A stretch of DNA of 64,000 bases from Streptomyces sp. NA02950 (GCF_013364155.1 NZ_CP054916.1:4208501-4272500); one strand, 5' to 3'. Numbered from the stretch's first letter, positions 1 to 10,064 are shown. Numbers and translations: made by a program. The notes: generated by a model not told the origin, from the letters alone.

Positions 1-124
1 GTGTCGCGGCAGTATGAGAGCAGCGTGAGGAACTACTGAGAAGCCCGGCAGAAACCGGTATGTCCGGGATAAGGAAGACCCTCTCACCCGGATCCGCGGG
101 CTCCGGGCCGGACGGCGCTCAGCC
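1..124. other. Left-edge sequence, possible 3' tail of a truncated gene
   Basis: Read from base 1 on the plus strand, a short G/C-ending frame runs to a TGA at 37-39. It could be the last dozen codons of a gene that begins outside the window, but this is too little to identify. The remainder up to 124 is the convergent gap to the LacI-type gene and shows no obvious gene. Confidence 0.25.
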
Positions 125-1144
125 TCAGCCGCAGCCGCAGGAGCGCCGGACCACCAGCGCCGACGGGAACTGCTTGACCCGCTCGCGGCGCGAGCCGTTC
201 CGTACGCCGTCGTCCAGCACCAGGTCCACCGCGGCCCGCGCCATCGCCGGGCGGTCGGAGCCGACCGTGGTCAGCGGCGGATCGGTGAGCCCGGCTTCCT
301 TCACATCGTCGAAGCCCGCGACCGCCAGCTGTCCGGGGACGTCGATGCGCAGTTCACGCGCCGCCCGCAGGACACCGAACGCCTGGTCGTCGGTGGCGCA
401 GAAGATGGCCGGGGGCCGGTCGGGACCGGCGAGCAGCCCGAGGGCGACCTGATAGGCGTCGTAGCGGTTGTACGGGGCCTGGAAGAGCCGTCCTTCGGTG
501 GACCGCCCGGCCTCCTTCATGGCCCGGCGCCAGCCCTCGACGTGGTCGGTCACCGGGTCGCCGACGGTGGGGGTTATCTCGGTGCCGCCGAGGCAGGCCA
601 CGTACTCATGGCCGTGTTCCAGCAGATGACGTACGGCCAGTTGGGCACCGCCGACGTCGTCCAGCACCACGGCCACGTCGTCGATCGCCTCGGGGCGCTC
701 GTGGAGCAGCACCACCCGGGCGTCCCACGCCTCGATCTCGGCGGCGGCGTTCTCGCTGGGGCCCTGGCTGATGAGGATCAGCCCGGACACCCGCATCCCC
801 AGGAAGGCGCGCAGATAGTGCACTTCGCGGTCGTCGAGGTAGTCGGAGTTGCCGACGAGCACCATCTTTCCGCGCTCGGCGGCCGCCTGCTCGACGGCGT
901 GCGCCATCTCCGCGAAGAACGGCTGCCGGGCGTCCGGGACGATCAGCCCTATCAGGTCGGTCCGCCGGCTCGCCATCGCCTGCGCGACGCGGTCCGGCCG
1001 GTAGCCGAGCTCCTTGATCGCGGCAAGCACCCGCTCGCGCGTGGCCGGGGCGACCGGCCTTGGTCCGTTATTGATGACGTAGCTGACGACCGCGGTCGAG
1101 GTCCCCGCCAGTCTTGCCACATCATCCCGCGTCACCTTGGCCAC
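125..1144 (-). CDS. LacI-family transcriptional regulator
   Basis: A 339-residue cytoplasmic DNA-binding repressor or activator of the LacI/GalR family. The N-terminal helix-turn-helix (about residues 5-25, [20 protein letters not shown]) is followed by a hinge and a periplasmic-binding-like core with the usual [12 protein letters not shown] and [17 protein letters not shown] signatures. The start is a GTG at 1144. The C-terminus ends in an SCGCG tail. It lies downstream of glnR in the same direction but is separated from it by a MITE-like insertion, so it probably has its own promoter or depends on read-through. No sugar operon adjoins it; the alpha-glucoside operon is 19 kb away. Its ligand is unknown. 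Confidence 0.9.
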   Translation of the reverse strand: MAKVTRDDVARLAGTSTAVVSYVINNGPRPVAPATRERVLAAIKELGYRPDRVAQAMASRRTDLIGLIVPDARQPFFAEMAHAVEQAAAERGKMVLVGNSDYLDDREVHYLRAFLGMRVSGLILISQGPSENAAAEIEAWDARVVLLHERPEAIDDVAVVLDDVGGAQLAVRHLLEHGHEYVACLGGTEITPTVGDPVTDHVEGWRRAMKEAGRSTEGRLFQAPYNRYDAYQVALGLLAGPDRPPAIFCATDDQAFGVLRAARELRIDVPGQLAVAGFDDVKEAGLTDPPLTTVGSDRPAMARAAVDLVLDDGVRNGSRRERVKQFPSALVVRRSCGCG

Positions 1145-1168
1145 GCGCGGCAGTCTACGCGGGTCCAG

Positions 1169-1363
1169 CTAGTGCCGCGTCAGTCAAGGTTTGCCCGGCG
1201 GCGAGGCGTCCTGGCGCGTGCGATCGCAAGGCGGCCGGAAGCCCTCGCAGGGGGCCTGCCCGGGCTTTCGGCCAGCGCGGCGAGAGGGGGCACCTCCCAG
1301 CGGTAGCTGGGGGGAGCGTGCCAGGGCGGCGAGCGGGGCGAACCTCGGCTGACGCGGCACTAG
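1169..1363. mobile_element. MITE-like non-autonomous element with 23-bp terminal inverted repeats
   Basis: The ends are inverted copies of each other. CTAGTGCCGCGTCAG at 1169-1183 matches CTGACGCGGCACTAG at 1349-1363 over 15 bases, and the match extends to 23 bases with two mismatches (1169-1191 against 1341-1363). The 195-bp body has no gene, and the termini carry the CTAG/TA target typical of TA-targeting transposons such as the IS630/Tc1 type (inference). It carries an internal C/G-rich hairpin repeat (1281-1315) also found near 2261. The right end supplies the stop codon of glnR. No transposase is present in the window. Confidence 0.75.
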
Positions 1364-2178
1364 GTATTGGCGGCTCCTGCGGTACCCGCTTTCGGCGCGG
1401 ACCGCGCGGTGTCCTCGGCGGCTCCGGCGGTGCGGTCCGGACCGTCGCCGCGGGCGGCGTCCCGGGCCGACGCCTTGGCTCTCGCCTCCTCGGCGGCGCG
1501 CTCGACCTTCTCGGGCACGACGAACCGATAGCCCACGTTCCGTACGGTCCCGATCAGGGACTCGTGCTCCGGGCCCAGCTTGGCGCGCAGCCGCCGGACG
1601 TGGACGTCGACCGTGCGGGTGCCGCCGAAGTAGTCGTAGCCCCAGACCTCCTGGAGCAGCTGCGCGCGGGTGAAGACCCGGCCGGGGTGCTGGGCGAGGT
1701 ACTTCAGCAGCTCGAACTCCTTGAATGTGAGATCGAGCACACGGCCCTTGAGCTTGGCGCTGTAGGTGGCCTCGTCGACCGAGAGATCGCCGTTGCGGAT
1801 CTCCATCGGGCTGTCGTCGGTGGTGATCTGCTGGCGGCCCATGGCCAGCCGCAGCCGGGCCTCCACCTCGGCCGGACCCGCGGTGTCCAGCAGTACGTCG
1901 TCGATGCCCCAGTCGGCGGTGACGGCGGCGAGGCCGCCCTCGGTCACCACCAGGACCAGCGGGCAGCCGGGACCGGTGGACCGCAGCAGCTGGCACAGGC
2001 TGCGCACCTGCGGCAGATCGCGGCGGCCGTCGATCAGGATGACGTCGGCGCCCGGGGTGTCCACCAGGGCCGGGCCCTCCGCCGGGGCGACCCGCACGCT
2101 GTGCAGCAGCAGGCCGAGGGCGGGGAGCACCTCCGTCGAGGGCTGGAGTGCGTTGGTCAGCAGCAGGAGGGAACTCAT
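1360..2178 (-). CDS. glnR: GlnR, OmpR-type orphan response regulator of nitrogen metabolism
   Basis: A 272-residue protein. The start ([13 protein letters not shown]) was chosen because it is the conserved GlnR N-terminus. An atypical receiver domain (about 1-115, conserved Asp50 in VILIDGRR) is followed by a winged-helix DNA-binding domain (about 125-225: [41 protein letters not shown]). In Streptomyces GlnR controls glutamine synthetases, ammonium transport and other nitrogen genes. No cognate kinase lies nearby, as expected for this orphan regulator. The tail after about residue 230 is Ala/Arg/Glu-rich and ends at a TAG that lies inside the terminal repeat of the adjacent MITE, so its last residues were set by the insertion. 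Confidence 0.95.
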   Translation of the reverse strand: MSSLLLLTNALQPSTEVLPALGLLLHSVRVAPAEGPALVDTPGADVILIDGRRDLPQVRSLCQLLRSTGPGCPLVLVVTEGGLAAVTADWGIDDVLLDTAGPAEVEARLRLAMGRQQITTDDSPMEIRNGDLSVDEATYSAKLKGRVLDLTFKEFELLKYLAQHPGRVFTRAQLLQEVWGYDYFGGTRTVDVHVRRLRAKLGPEHESLIGTVRNVGYRFVVPEKVERAAEEARAKASARDAARGDGPDRTAGAAEDTARSAPKAGTAGAANT

Positions 2179-2260
2179 CGTCCACCACCCGCCTCGGTCG
2201 TGGTTCTGACATTGAGCACGCTTCGCTCGCCCATTACCTCGGTTCCTCCTCGGTCCCTTG

Positions 2261-2296
2261 CGAGAGGGGGCACCTCCCAGGCAGCGCCTGGGGGAG
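2261..2296. repeat. Interspersed hairpin repeat upstream of glnR
   Basis: The 20 bases at 2261-2280 are identical to 1281-1300 inside the MITE-like element. Both copies continue into a C/G-rich hairpin; here the stem is CCCAGGC/GCCTGGG with loop AGC at 2276-2292. This is the kind of small dispersed hairpin often seen between Streptomyces genes. It lies about 80 bp upstream of the glnR start, within its leader or promoter region. Confidence 0.6.
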
Positions 2297-2445
2297 TCTG
2301 CGGCTACTTCTTCGGCTACTTCGTCGTACGGTCTGCTCCGCGCCCTTGGAGCGTGTGCCCGCTCATACGCGCACCGTGCCCCTGAAAGCACAAAAGGACC
2401 CGGGGGCAACGCTGCCCGGATCCTCTTCACAGCAGAATAACCCAC

Positions 2446-3336
2446 ATGACACCCAGTGGAGAGGCTCAATCTGCTCGACGTTCCGTGCCGTCGGTCACTG
2501 CGCGCGATCACAGGGCCACTCTGCTGACGGCGGACGGGGTCCCGATCGAGGCCCGCTACGAGCCGTCCCCGGCGCCTGCCGCCGCACCCCCCGCGCCATC
2601 AGCCGCCCTCGCGCTGGTGGTCGCGCACGGTTTCACCGGCGCTCTTAAGCGCCCGGCGCTGCGGCGGGTGGCTCAGGCATTTGCCCAGCACACGGCCGTG
2701 ATCACGTTCTCGTTCCGGGGCCATGGCCGGTCCGGCGGCCGGTCCACAGTGGGCGACCGGGAGGTGCTGGACCTCGCCGCCGCGGTGCGCTGGGCCCGGC
2801 GGCTCGGCCATCGGCGGGTCGCCACTGTCGGTTTCTCGATGGGCGGCTCGGTGGTACTCCGGCATGCCGCGCTGTACGGACCGGGTGGCGAAAATCAGCC
2901 GCCCGACGGAATCGGTAGCGGGGAGCGTGAGGGGCGCACGGGGGCGCGCGCCGATGCGGTGATCTCTGTGAGTGCTCCCGCGCGCTGGTACTACCGAGGG
3001 ACCGCGCCGATGCGACGGGTGCACTGGGCGATCACCCGCCCGGCCGGACGGCTGGTCTCCCGGTACGGGCTGCGCACCCGGATCGACGGCAGCGGCTGGG
3101 ACCCCGAACCGCTGCCGCCGGTGGCCGCGGCAGCGCTGATCGCGCCGACCCCGCTGCTGATCGTGCACGGCGACCGGGATCCGTACTTCCCGCTGGACCA
3201 TCCGCGGATGCTGGCGGCTGCGGCCGATCCGTCGTCCACACAGCTGTGGATCGAGCCGGGGTTCGGCCACGCGGAGACGGCGGCACCGGACGGTCTGCTG
3301 GAGCGGGTGGCGGGCTGGGCGCTGGCCCACGCCTGA
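2446..3336 (+). CDS. Alpha/beta-hydrolase
   Basis: A 296-residue alpha/beta-hydrolase-fold protein without a signal peptide. The nucleophile elbow is GFSMGG, the acid is in HGDRDPYFP and the histidine in GFGHAE, so the Ser-Asp-His triad is complete and in the usual order. The N-terminal oxyanion strand is [13 protein letters not shown]. It is divergent from glnR, with a 267-bp gap that also holds a hairpin repeat, and convergent with the ABC exporter genes. The substrate cannot be told from the sequence; ester or acyl hydrolysis is likely from the family. Confidence 0.85.
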   Translation: MTPSGEAQSARRSVPSVTARDHRATLLTADGVPIEARYEPSPAPAAAPPAPSAALALVVAHGFTGALKRPALRRVAQAFAQHTAVITFSFRGHGRSGGRSTVGDREVLDLAAAVRWARRLGHRRVATVGFSMGGSVVLRHAALYGPGGENQPPDGIGSGEREGRTGARADAVISVSAPARWYYRGTAPMRRVHWAITRPAGRLVSRYGLRTRIDGSGWDPEPLPPVAAAALIAPTPLLIVHGDRDPYFPLDHPRMLAAAADPSSTQLWIEPGFGHAETAAPDGLLERVAGWALAHA

Positions 3337-3363
3337 GGACCGCGCCGGAGGGGCCCGGGCCCC

Positions 3364-5343
3364 TTACTCCGCCTCGACCGCCGCCTCCGCGAACTGCGCC
3401 CTGTACAGCCGGGCGTACGCACCCCGCGCCGCCAGCAGCGTGTCATGGGTGCCCTGCTCCACGATGTGCCCGTCCTCCATCACCAGGATGACGTCGGCGT
3501 CGCGGATGGTGGACAGCCGGTGCGCGATCACAAAGCTGGTCCGGCCGGTCCGCAGGGAGGCCATCGCCTTCTGGATCAGCACCTCGGTGCGGGTGTCCAC
3601 CGAACTGGTCGCCTCGTCCAGCACCAGGATCGACGGCTCCGAGAGGAACGCGCGGGCGATCGTGATCAGCTGCTTCTCACCGGCGCTGACGTTGGAGCCC
3701 TCCTCGTCTATCACGGTGTCGTAGCCGTCCGGCAGGGTCCGGACGAAGCGGTCCACATAGGTGGCCTTCGCCGCCTCCACGATCCGCTCGAAACTCGCGC
3801 CCTGCGCGCCGTACGCGATGTTCTCCGCGATGGTGCCGCCGAACAGCCAGGTGTCCTGGAGCACCATGCCGATGTGGGAGCGCAGGTCCTCGCGCGACAT
3901 CGTGGCGATGTCCATCCCGTCCAGGGTGATCCGCCCGTCGCTGACCTCGTAGAACCGCATCAGCAGATTGACCAGGGTGGTCTTTCCGGCGCCGGTCGGT
4001 CCGACGATGGCCACGGTCTGGCCGGGCCGCACCGACAGCGACAGCCCGTCGATCAGCGGCTTGTCCGGCTGGTAGCGGAAGGAGACCTCCTCGAACTCGA
4101 CCTGTCCGCGCAGCGAATCGCGCACCGAATCGCCCACGGTCTCCGGCCGCGGCGCCCGCTCCGGGTCCGGGCTCTGCTCGTCGGCGTCCAGCAACTCGAA
4201 GACGCGCTCGGCCGACGCCACCCCGGACTGCACCAGGTTCGCCATCGAAGCCACCTGGGTCAGCGGCTGGCTGAACTGCCGGGAGTACTGCACAAACGCC
4301 TGGACGTCACCGATCGACAGCGCGCCACTGGCCACCCGGAGCCCGCCGACCACCGCCACCAGCACATAGTTGATGTTGCCGATGAACATCATCGCGGGCT
4401 GGATGAGCCCGGAGATGAACTGGGCCCTGAAGCCCGCCTCGTACAGCTTCTCGTTCTGCTCGCGGAACAGCTCCGCGGACTCCTTCTCCCGCCCGAAGAC
4501 CTTCACCAGCGAGTGGCCGGTGTACATCTCCTCGATATGGGCGTTGAGCCTGCCCGTGGTCTTCCACTGGCTGACGAACTGCGGCTGGGCCCGCTTGCCG
4601 ACCTTGGTGGCGACCAGCACCGACACCGGGACGGTCACCAGCGCCACCAGCGCCAGCAGCGGCGAGATCCAGAACATCATCGCCAGCACACCGACGATCG
4701 TCAGCAGCGAGGTCATGATCTGGCTGAGGGTCTGCTGAAGCGTCTGCTGGACGTTGTCGATGTCGTTGGTGGCGCGGGAGAGCACCTCACCGCGCGGCTG
4801 CCGGTCGAAGTACGACAACGGCAGCCGGGCCAGCTTGTGTTCGACGTCCTCGCGCAGCCGGAAGACCACACGCTGGACCACCACCATGGCCACCCGCGCC
4901 TGGATCAGGCCGAGCAGCGAGGCGAACACATAGATCGCCAGCACCCACAGCAGCACATCGCCGACCGCGCCGAAGTCGATGCCCTGGCCGGGGTGGACGT
5001 CCATGGACGCGACCATGTCGGCCACCGTGTCCTGGCCGTCCCGGCGCAGCCGCTCGACGGCCTGCTCCTTGGTGACGCCGTCGGGCAGCCGGCGCCCGAT
5101 GATGCCCGCGAAGATCAGGTCGGTCGCCCGGCCGAGGATCAGCGGGCCCAGCACCGACAGCGCGACGCTGACCGCGCACAGGGCGAGCACGGCCAGCACG
5201 ATGCCGCGCTCGGGGCGCAGCCTGCCCAGCAGCCGGCGGCCGGAGCCGCGGAAGTCCATGGACCGCTCGGTGGGCTGGCCGCCCATGAAGCGGGCGGGGC
5301 CGGCGGCGGGTGCCGGGCCCCTGCGAGGCGCCGGGGTACTCAT
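3364..5343 (-). CDS. ABC exporter subunit B (membrane plus ATPase), degenerate signature motif
   Basis: A 659-residue half-transporter: an N-terminal exporter membrane domain with six helices (first about residues 48-75), then a nucleotide-binding domain with Walker [11 protein letters not shown]-loop, Walker [13 protein letters not shown] and His-switch VIAHRLS. The ABC signature reads VSAGEKQ rather than LSGGQ. It is the second gene of a pair, 70 bp after its partner. Because it keeps the catalytic Glu but has an altered signature, it fits the canonical-Walker subunit of a heterodimeric multidrug or lipid exporter. The substrate is unknown. Confidence 0.9.
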   Translation of the reverse strand: MSTPAPRRGPAPAAGPARFMGGQPTERSMDFRGSGRRLLGRLRPERGIVLAVLALCAVSVALSVLGPLILGRATDLIFAGIIGRRLPDGVTKEQAVERLRRDGQDTVADMVASMDVHPGQGIDFGAVGDVLLWVLAIYVFASLLGLIQARVAMVVVQRVVFRLREDVEHKLARLPLSYFDRQPRGEVLSRATNDIDNVQQTLQQTLSQIMTSLLTIVGVLAMMFWISPLLALVALVTVPVSVLVATKVGKRAQPQFVSQWKTTGRLNAHIEEMYTGHSLVKVFGREKESAELFREQNEKLYEAGFRAQFISGLIQPAMMFIGNINYVLVAVVGGLRVASGALSIGDVQAFVQYSRQFSQPLTQVASMANLVQSGVASAERVFELLDADEQSPDPERAPRPETVGDSVRDSLRGQVEFEEVSFRYQPDKPLIDGLSLSVRPGQTVAIVGPTGAGKTTLVNLLMRFYEVSDGRITLDGMDIATMSREDLRSHIGMVLQDTWLFGGTIAENIAYGAQGASFERIVEAAKATYVDRFVRTLPDGYDTVIDEEGSNVSAGEKQLITIARAFLSEPSILVLDEATSSVDTRTEVLIQKAMASLRTGRTSFVIAHRLSTIRDADVILVMEDGHIVEQGTHDTLLAARGAYARLYRAQFAEAAVEAE

Positions 5344-5413
5344 GGGCGGCCCTTCGGGAACGCGTACGGGAACGACGGACGGCGGAAGCGGCGGCGGTGG
5401 CGCGACGGGCCGC

Positions 5414-7156
5414 TCATGCGGCTTCCTGCTCGGTGAGCTGGGAGAGCACGATCTCGCGGTAGGTCTGGTTGCCGGCCATCAGTTCGGTGTGGGTGCCGGT
5501 GCCCACGACGCGCCCGGCGTCGAGGACCACGATCTGGTCGGCGCCGCGGATGGTGGACACCCGCTGGGCGACGATGACGACGGTCGCGTCCTGCGTCTCG
5601 CCCGCGAGCGCCGCCCGCAGCCGGGCGTCGGTGGCGTAGTCGAGCGCCGAGAAGGAGTCGTCGAAGAGGTAGACCGAGGGCTTGCGGACCAGGGCGCGGG
5701 CGATGGCCAGCCGCTGCCGCTGGCCGCCGGAGACATTGGAGCCGCCCTGGGCGACGGCGGCGTCGAGCCCGCCCTCCATGGCCTCCACGAAGTCCCGGGC
5801 CTGGGCGGTCTCCAGGGCCCGCCACAGCTCCTCGTCGGTGGCGTCCGGCTTTCCGTAGCGCAGATTGGAGGCGACGGTGCCGGAGAAGAGGTACGGCTTC
5901 TGCGGGACGAGCCCGATGGCCCGCGACATCACCTCGGTGTCGAGGTCGCGTACGTCCACGCCGTCGATGTGGACGCTGCCGTCGGTCGCGTCGAACAGCC
6001 GGGGCACCAGACCGAGGAGGGTGGACTTGCCGCTGCCGGTCGAGCCGATCACGGCGGTGGTCCGGCCGGGCCGGGCGATCAGCGAGATCTCGCGGAGCAC
6101 GGGCTCCTCGGCGCCGGGGTAGCGGAACTCCACGCCCCGCAGCTCCAGGAGACCGCGCCCGCCGCCGGAAGGCGCGGGCACGACGGGCACCAGCGGGGGA
6201 GCCACGCTGGTCCGGGTGTCCAGCACCTCCTGGACGCGCTCGGCGCACACCTCGGCGCGCGGCACCATCATGAACATGAAGGTGGCCATCATGACCGCCA
6301 TCAGAATCTGCATCAGGTAACTGAGGAAGGCGGTCAGCGCGCCGATCTGCATTCCGCCGCTGTCGATGCGGTGTCCGCCGAACCAGACCACGGCCACGCT
6401 GGAGAGGTTCACCACCAGCATCACCGCGGGGAACATCAGCGCCATCAGCCGCCCGGCGCGCAGCGAGACGTCCATCAGGTCGCTGTTGGCCCCGGTGAAG
6501 CGGTCGCGCTCATGGGTGTCACGGACGAAGGCCCGGATCACCCGGATCCCGGTGATCTGCTCGCGCAGCACCCGGTTGACGGTGTCGATGCGCTCCTGGA
6601 CGCCGCGGAACAGCGGGCGCATCCTGCGGACGATCAGGGTGACGATGACCCCGAGCACCGGGACGATCAGCAGCAGCAGTGCGGAGAGCGGAACGTCCTG
6701 GTTGAGCGCCATGATCACGCCGCCGATGCACATGATCGGCGCCGAGACCATCAGGGTGAAGGCCATCAGGCACAGCATCTGCACCTGCTGGACGTCATTG
6801 GTGGTCCGGGTGATCAGCGAGGGCGCCCCGAAGTGCCCCATCTCACGGGCGGAGAAGGACTGCACCCGGTCGAAGACCGCGGCCCGTACATCGCGGCCGA
6901 GCGCCATGGCGGTGCGGGCGCTGAAGTAGACGGCGCCGATGGAGCACACGATCTGCACCACCGTCACCGCGATCATGAAACCGCCGATGCGCAGGATGTA
7001 GCCGGTGTCCCCCTTCACCACCCCGCCGTCGATGATGTCGGCGTTGAGGGTGGGCAGATAGAGCGTTGCCAGCGTCTGCACCAGCTGCAACAGCACGATC
7101 AGCGCGATCGTTCGGGTGTGGGGTCGGAGATATCCCCGCATAAGTCGGACCAGCAC
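5414..7156 (-). CDS. ABC exporter subunit A (membrane plus ATPase), degenerate Walker B
   Basis: A 580-residue half-transporter with an exporter-type membrane domain (about 1-300) followed by an ATPase domain: Walker [10 protein letters not shown], signature [13 protein letters not shown], and Walker [13 protein letters not shown], where Asp replaces the catalytic Glu. It is the first gene of the two-gene operon and complements the downstream subunit: one canonical and one degenerate ATP site, as in heterodimeric exporters. The start is a GTG at 7156; an in-frame ATG at 7141 ([10 protein letters not shown]) is a possible alternative, since neither has a strong ribosome-binding site. Confidence 0.9.
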   Translation of the reverse strand: MLVRLMRGYLRPHTRTIALIVLLQLVQTLATLYLPTLNADIIDGGVVKGDTGYILRIGGFMIAVTVVQIVCSIGAVYFSARTAMALGRDVRAAVFDRVQSFSAREMGHFGAPSLITRTTNDVQQVQMLCLMAFTLMVSAPIMCIGGVIMALNQDVPLSALLLLIVPVLGVIVTLIVRRMRPLFRGVQERIDTVNRVLREQITGIRVIRAFVRDTHERDRFTGANSDLMDVSLRAGRLMALMFPAVMLVVNLSSVAVVWFGGHRIDSGGMQIGALTAFLSYLMQILMAVMMATFMFMMVPRAEVCAERVQEVLDTRTSVAPPLVPVVPAPSGGGRGLLELRGVEFRYPGAEEPVLREISLIARPGRTTAVIGSTGSGKSTLLGLVPRLFDATDGSVHIDGVDVRDLDTEVMSRAIGLVPQKPYLFSGTVASNLRYGKPDATDEELWRALETAQARDFVEAMEGGLDAAVAQGGSNVSGGQRQRLAIARALVRKPSVYLFDDSFSALDYATDARLRAALAGETQDATVVIVAQRVSTIRGADQIVVLDAGRVVGTGTHTELMAGNQTYREIVLSQLTEQEAA

Positions 7157-7276
7157 ACCAGAACATTAAGCGAGGGCACCGACACCGGGCCTCTTATTTC
7201 TCGGGGCCGCCGTTGGTCCCGGACCGGTGCCCGCACCCGTCATCATGGAGGCGGCAGAAGACGGGAAGGGATCGCG

Positions 7277-7552
7277 ATGGCGATGAAGAACGCGCCCACC
7301 GGCACCATCCGGTACTGGGCCGCGGCCCGCGCGGCGGCCGGTACGTCGGAGGAACCGTACAGCGCGGTGACGCTGGCCGAGGCGCTCGACGCGGCCCGGC
7401 GGCGGCACATCGCGCGCCCGGAGTTCGCCCGGGTGCTGATGCGCTGTGCGTTCCTGGTCGACGGCACGCCCGTCGGTACCCGCGACCACAAGACGATCCA
7501 ACTGGCCGAGGGCGGCACGGTCGAGGTGCTCCCGCCGTTCGCAGGAGGGTGA
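7277..7552 (+). CDS. MoaD/ThiS family ubiquitin-like sulfur-carrier protein
   Basis: A 91-residue beta-grasp protein ending in the diglycine tail (EVLPPFAGG) that MoaD/ThiS proteins use to receive sulfur as a thiocarboxylate. Other family cues are the spacing from IRYWAAARAAAG to TVEVLPPFAGG and the LVDGTPVG turn. The start is the first ATG of MAMKNAP, 6 nt after GGGAAGGG. No moaE, thiG or thiF neighbours are present, so it is unclear whether it feeds molybdopterin, thiamine or another sulfur pathway; sulfur genes lie 2.6 kb downstream. It is 10 bp upstream of the next gene and probably co-transcribed with it. Confidence 0.85.
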   Translation: MAMKNAPTGTIRYWAAARAAAGTSEEPYSAVTLAEALDAARRRHIARPEFARVLMRCAFLVDGTPVGTRDHKTIQLAEGGTVEVLPPFAGG

Positions 7553-7562
7553 CCCCGAGGTC

Positions 7563-8921
7563 ATGAGCAACCAGCCGCACAACCCGCAGAACCCGTACGA
7601 GCCCTATGGTCCGTACGGGTCCCCGGAGACGCCGTACGGGGGACAGCAGCCGCCCGCCGATCCGTACGGCGGCTACGGACAGGGCGGGTACGACCAGAAC
7701 GGGTACGACCAGAACGGGTACGACCAGAACGGGCAGCCGCGACAGGGGTACGGCGGACAGCACGACCAGAGCCGGCACCCCGACATCCAGGCCCACGCCC
7801 AGCACGCCCAGCACCCGGGCTATGCCCAGCAGCAGGCGTACGGCCGACCGGGGCAGCACCCGCAGGCGTACCCGGACCCCTACACCGCCCCGCAGCACCC
7901 GCAGCACCCGCACCACCACCAGCAGGGGCACCCGCAGGGTTATCCGCAGCAGTCGTACACCCCCGGCTGGGACCAGCAGCAACACCAGCAGCGGCACCCG
8001 CACCACCACCCTCAGCCCGCCGCCGCGTTCGCGGCGCACGGCCCCCAGGGTCCCGCGCCCGCCACCGCGGCCCCCGCGGCCACGGCGGACCCGACCGGTC
8101 CGGAGCGTCCGGCCGCCGGGGCACCCGCCGCGTCCGAGGAGGAGTCCCGGCCGCTCACCGCCGCCGAGAAGGCCCGTGCCGAGGGCCGCCCCCAGATCCT
8201 CCACCCGGGCCTCGTCCCGGCCGCCCTCACCACCGCCATCGCCGCGCTGCTCGCGGGGGCCGCGCCGCTGGGCCGCCCGGCGGTCGCCGTCGTGGTGGTG
8301 CTGCTCCAGGCGGTCACGGCGGCCGGCTGGTTCCGGCTGAACGGCATGTGGCCCGCGCGGCAGGGCATCGCGCTCGCCTTCGCGGGCGGGCTGGCAGCCA
8401 CCGCCGGGCTGCTCGCCACCGAGCGGGTGCACGCCCCGACGGTGATCATCGGCACGCTCGGGGTCTGGCTGCTGCTGGTGCTCGTCCTCCAGCTGCGCAG
8501 CCACGGCGCGCCGGACGAGCGGCTGTACGGCCTGACCGCCACCGTGGCCTCCACCGCCCTCGCCGTGATCGCGGCCGGGTACCTGGCCACGGCCGCCGTG
8601 GCGACCGACGCCGTGGTGGTGGGCGCGGCCGGAGTGGCGGTGGCCGTGCTGGTGCGCGCGGTGCCGCTGCCGATCGCCGTGTCCGTGGTCGTGGCGTTGC
8701 TCGCCGCAGCGGGCGCGGGCGCCGGGGCCGGACAGCTCACCGGCACCGGCGGCACGGACGCCGCGGTGCTGGGTCTGGCGGCCGGGGTGTGCGCGCTGGT
8801 CGGCCACCGGGTGGCCGCTTACGACTACCCCTCCCGCTTTGTGCACCTGACCGCCGGGGTGGCGCTGCCGCTCGCGGCCGCCGCCCCCGTCGTCTATGTG
8901 ATCGGCCGCGCACTGGTCTGA
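7563..8921 (+). CDS. Tyr/Gln/Pro/His-rich N-terminus polytopic membrane protein
   Basis: A 452-residue protein in two halves. Residues 1-200 are disordered, rich in Pro, Gln, Gly, Tyr and His, and include three perfect NGYDQ-type repeats at about 42-56. From about residue 215 there are roughly eight closely spaced hydrophobic helices made of Ala/Val/Leu/Gly. The start (MSNQPHNPQ) follows the MoaD-like gene by 10 bp. The architecture recurs in Streptomyces proteins annotated only as integral membrane proteins. Function unknown. Confidence 0.8.
   Translation: MSNQPHNPQNPYEPYGPYGSPETPYGGQQPPADPYGGYGQGGYDQNGYDQNGYDQNGQPRQGYGGQHDQSRHPDIQAHAQHAQHPGYAQQQAYGRPGQHPQAYPDPYTAPQHPQHPHHHQQGHPQGYPQQSYTPGWDQQQHQQRHPHHHPQPAAAFAAHGPQGPAPATAAPAATADPTGPERPAAGAPAASEEESRPLTAAEKARAEGRPQILHPGLVPAALTTAIAALLAGAAPLGRPAVAVVVVLLQAVTAAGWFRLNGMWPARQGIALAFAGGLAATAGLLATERVHAPTVIIGTLGVWLLLVLVLQLRSHGAPDERLYGLTATVASTALAVIAAGYLATAAVATDAVVVGAAGVAVAVLVRAVPLPIAVSVVVALLAAAGAGAGAGQLTGTGGTDAAVLGLAAGVCALVGHRVAAYDYPSRFVHLTAGVALPLAAAAPVVYVIGRALV
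7686..7730 (+). repeat. Three perfect 15-bp tandem repeats in the disordered region
   Basis: The 15-base unit gggtacgaccagaac occurs three times without change, encoding Gly-Tyr-Asp-Gln-Asn repeats. Identity at the nucleotide level suggests recent slippage expansion in an otherwise codon-variable Tyr/Gln-rich tract. Confidence 0.85.
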
Positions 8922-9000
8922 CGTTCCGGACCCCCGGCGCATCGCTCCGGATAGGCTCTCAGGCGAGCGTCTGAGCGAGAGCCAGGGGGACCCACAGCAC

Positions 9001-9687
9001 ATGCGCGCACTACGCATCACACTGATCGTCGTCGTGATACTCGGCGGCCTCTTCGTCGCCGCGGACCGGATCGCGGTCAGCATCGCCGAGTCCAAGGCCG
9101 CGGACAAGATCAAGAGCTCTCAGGGGCTGACCGGCACACCCGATGTCTCGATCAAGGGCTTTCCGTTCCTCACCCAGGTCGTGGGCAAGGAGCTGGACGA
9201 GGTCGACATCAGCATGGAGGGGCTGACGACGGACGCGGGCAACGGGCGCAGCGTCCGGGTCTCCGAACTCGACGCCCAGTTGCACACGGTGGGCATCTCG
9301 GGCGACTTCTCGTCGGCCACCGCGGACCGCGCCACCGGCTCGGCCCACATCAGCTACGCGGACCTCTCGCGCGCCGCGGGCCCGGGGATCACGGTCGCCT
9401 ACGACCCGTCGGGCAGGAACCGGGTCAAGATCACCGGCAGTCTGCTGGGCTTCACCCTCACCGCGCGCTCCACCATCACCGTGGTGAACGGGGACACCAT
9501 CAAGCTGCACGCCGAGTCCATCCCCGGCGGCTCCGTCCCGCGCTGGGAGGAGAAGGTCCGTGAGCGCACCGACATGGAGCGCAAGGTCGAGGGGCTGCCG
9601 ACCGGGATGCGGCTGGACACGGTGAAGACCGACAAGGACGGCATGGACGTCTCGGTCGCGGGGAACAACGTCGAACTGACGGGCTGA
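9001..9687 (+). CDS. DUF2993 (LmeA-like) membrane-anchored protein
   Basis: A 228-residue protein with one N-terminal hydrophobic segment (about 4-22, LRITLIVVVILGGLFVA) acting as signal anchor. It is followed by a beta-rich extracytoplasmic domain with the DUF2993 pattern (AADKIKSSQGL, VSIKGFPFLTQV, LDEVDISMEGL). DUF2993 includes LmeA-type envelope proteins of actinobacteria. The start ATG follows AGGGGGACC. It precedes the sulfur leader peptide by about 220 bp and is not obviously part of that unit. The exact role is unknown. Confidence 0.85.
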   Translation: MRALRITLIVVVILGGLFVAADRIAVSIAESKAADKIKSSQGLTGTPDVSIKGFPFLTQVVGKELDEVDISMEGLTTDAGNGRSVRVSELDAQLHTVGISGDFSSATADRATGSAHISYADLSRAAGPGITVAYDPSGRNRVKITGSLLGFTLTARSTITVVNGDTIKLHAESIPGGSVPRWEEKVRERTDMERKVEGLPTGMRLDTVKTDKDGMDVSVAGNNVELTG

Positions 9688-9867
9688 GCCGCACCTCCGG
9701 CCGCCCGGACACCCGTCCGCGGACCCCGGGTCCCATGCAGTGAGACGATCACGTCCGCGACAACGCACACCCATGGCCGCCGCGGGGCTCCGCGGCGGCC
9801 CCTCCGGGGCACTCTCCGCATCGCATCCCACATGGTGGACAATCACGTCTCATCATCCGACACGCCG

Positions 9868-9897
9868 GTGACACGCCCACCCGTCCGTCCCTACGAT
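9868..9897 (+). promoter_or_regulatory. Promoter placing the start point at the leader-peptide ATG
   Basis: GTGACA (9868-9873) and TACGAT (9892-9897) match -35 and -10 boxes with an 18-bp spacer. Counting about 7 bases on puts the start point at 9904-9905, the A of the leader ATG, so the transcript is predicted to be leaderless. No Shine-Dalgarno sequence precedes that ATG, which agrees. Confidence 0.55.
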
Positions 9898-9904
9898 CGG
9901 ACGC

Positions 9905-9985
9905 ATGAAGCGACAGGCGGATCTCACGAAGCGGCGGGCAGTCGACCTGTGCCGCGTCGCCGCCATGCTCTGTCACGCCGTCTGA
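9905..9985 (+). CDS. Cysteine-containing leader peptide upstream of the sulfurtransferase gene
   Basis: A 26-codon gene, MKRQADLTKRRAVDLC then RVAAMLCHAV, with two cysteines (residues 16 and 23). Peptides of this kind stand in front of sulfur-assimilation genes in Streptomyces and are thought to sense cysteine supply through ribosome stalling or attenuation. It ends 157 bp before the sulfurtransferase start. An 11-bp perfect inverted repeat (10065-10110) lies between them and could be the regulated structure. There is no Shine-Dalgarno sequence; a promoter ends 7 nt upstream, implying leaderless translation. The mechanism is inferred, but the peptide family match is strong. Confidence 0.8.
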   Translation: MKRQADLTKRRAVDLCRVAAMLCHAV

Positions 9986-10064
9986 GACGAGGACGCGTGG
10001 CCGCCGACGAGATGCCCCCGGCCCGCCCTCCTCGGCCCGTCAGCCGGATCTTCCCGCACTCCGC

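Noticed and set aside
4979..7552. An 857-codon open frame on the plus strand, antisense to the ABC exporter genes
   Set aside because: It is the mirror of high-G+C codon bias in the real minus-strand genes; its protein is Gly/His/Asp-rich low complexity. Only its last 91 codons (the MoaD-like gene) are real.
7194..9113. A 639-codon minus-strand frame opposite the Tyr/Gln-rich membrane protein
   Set aside because: It is antisense to supported genes, with Arg/Gly/Val low-complexity content and no domain.
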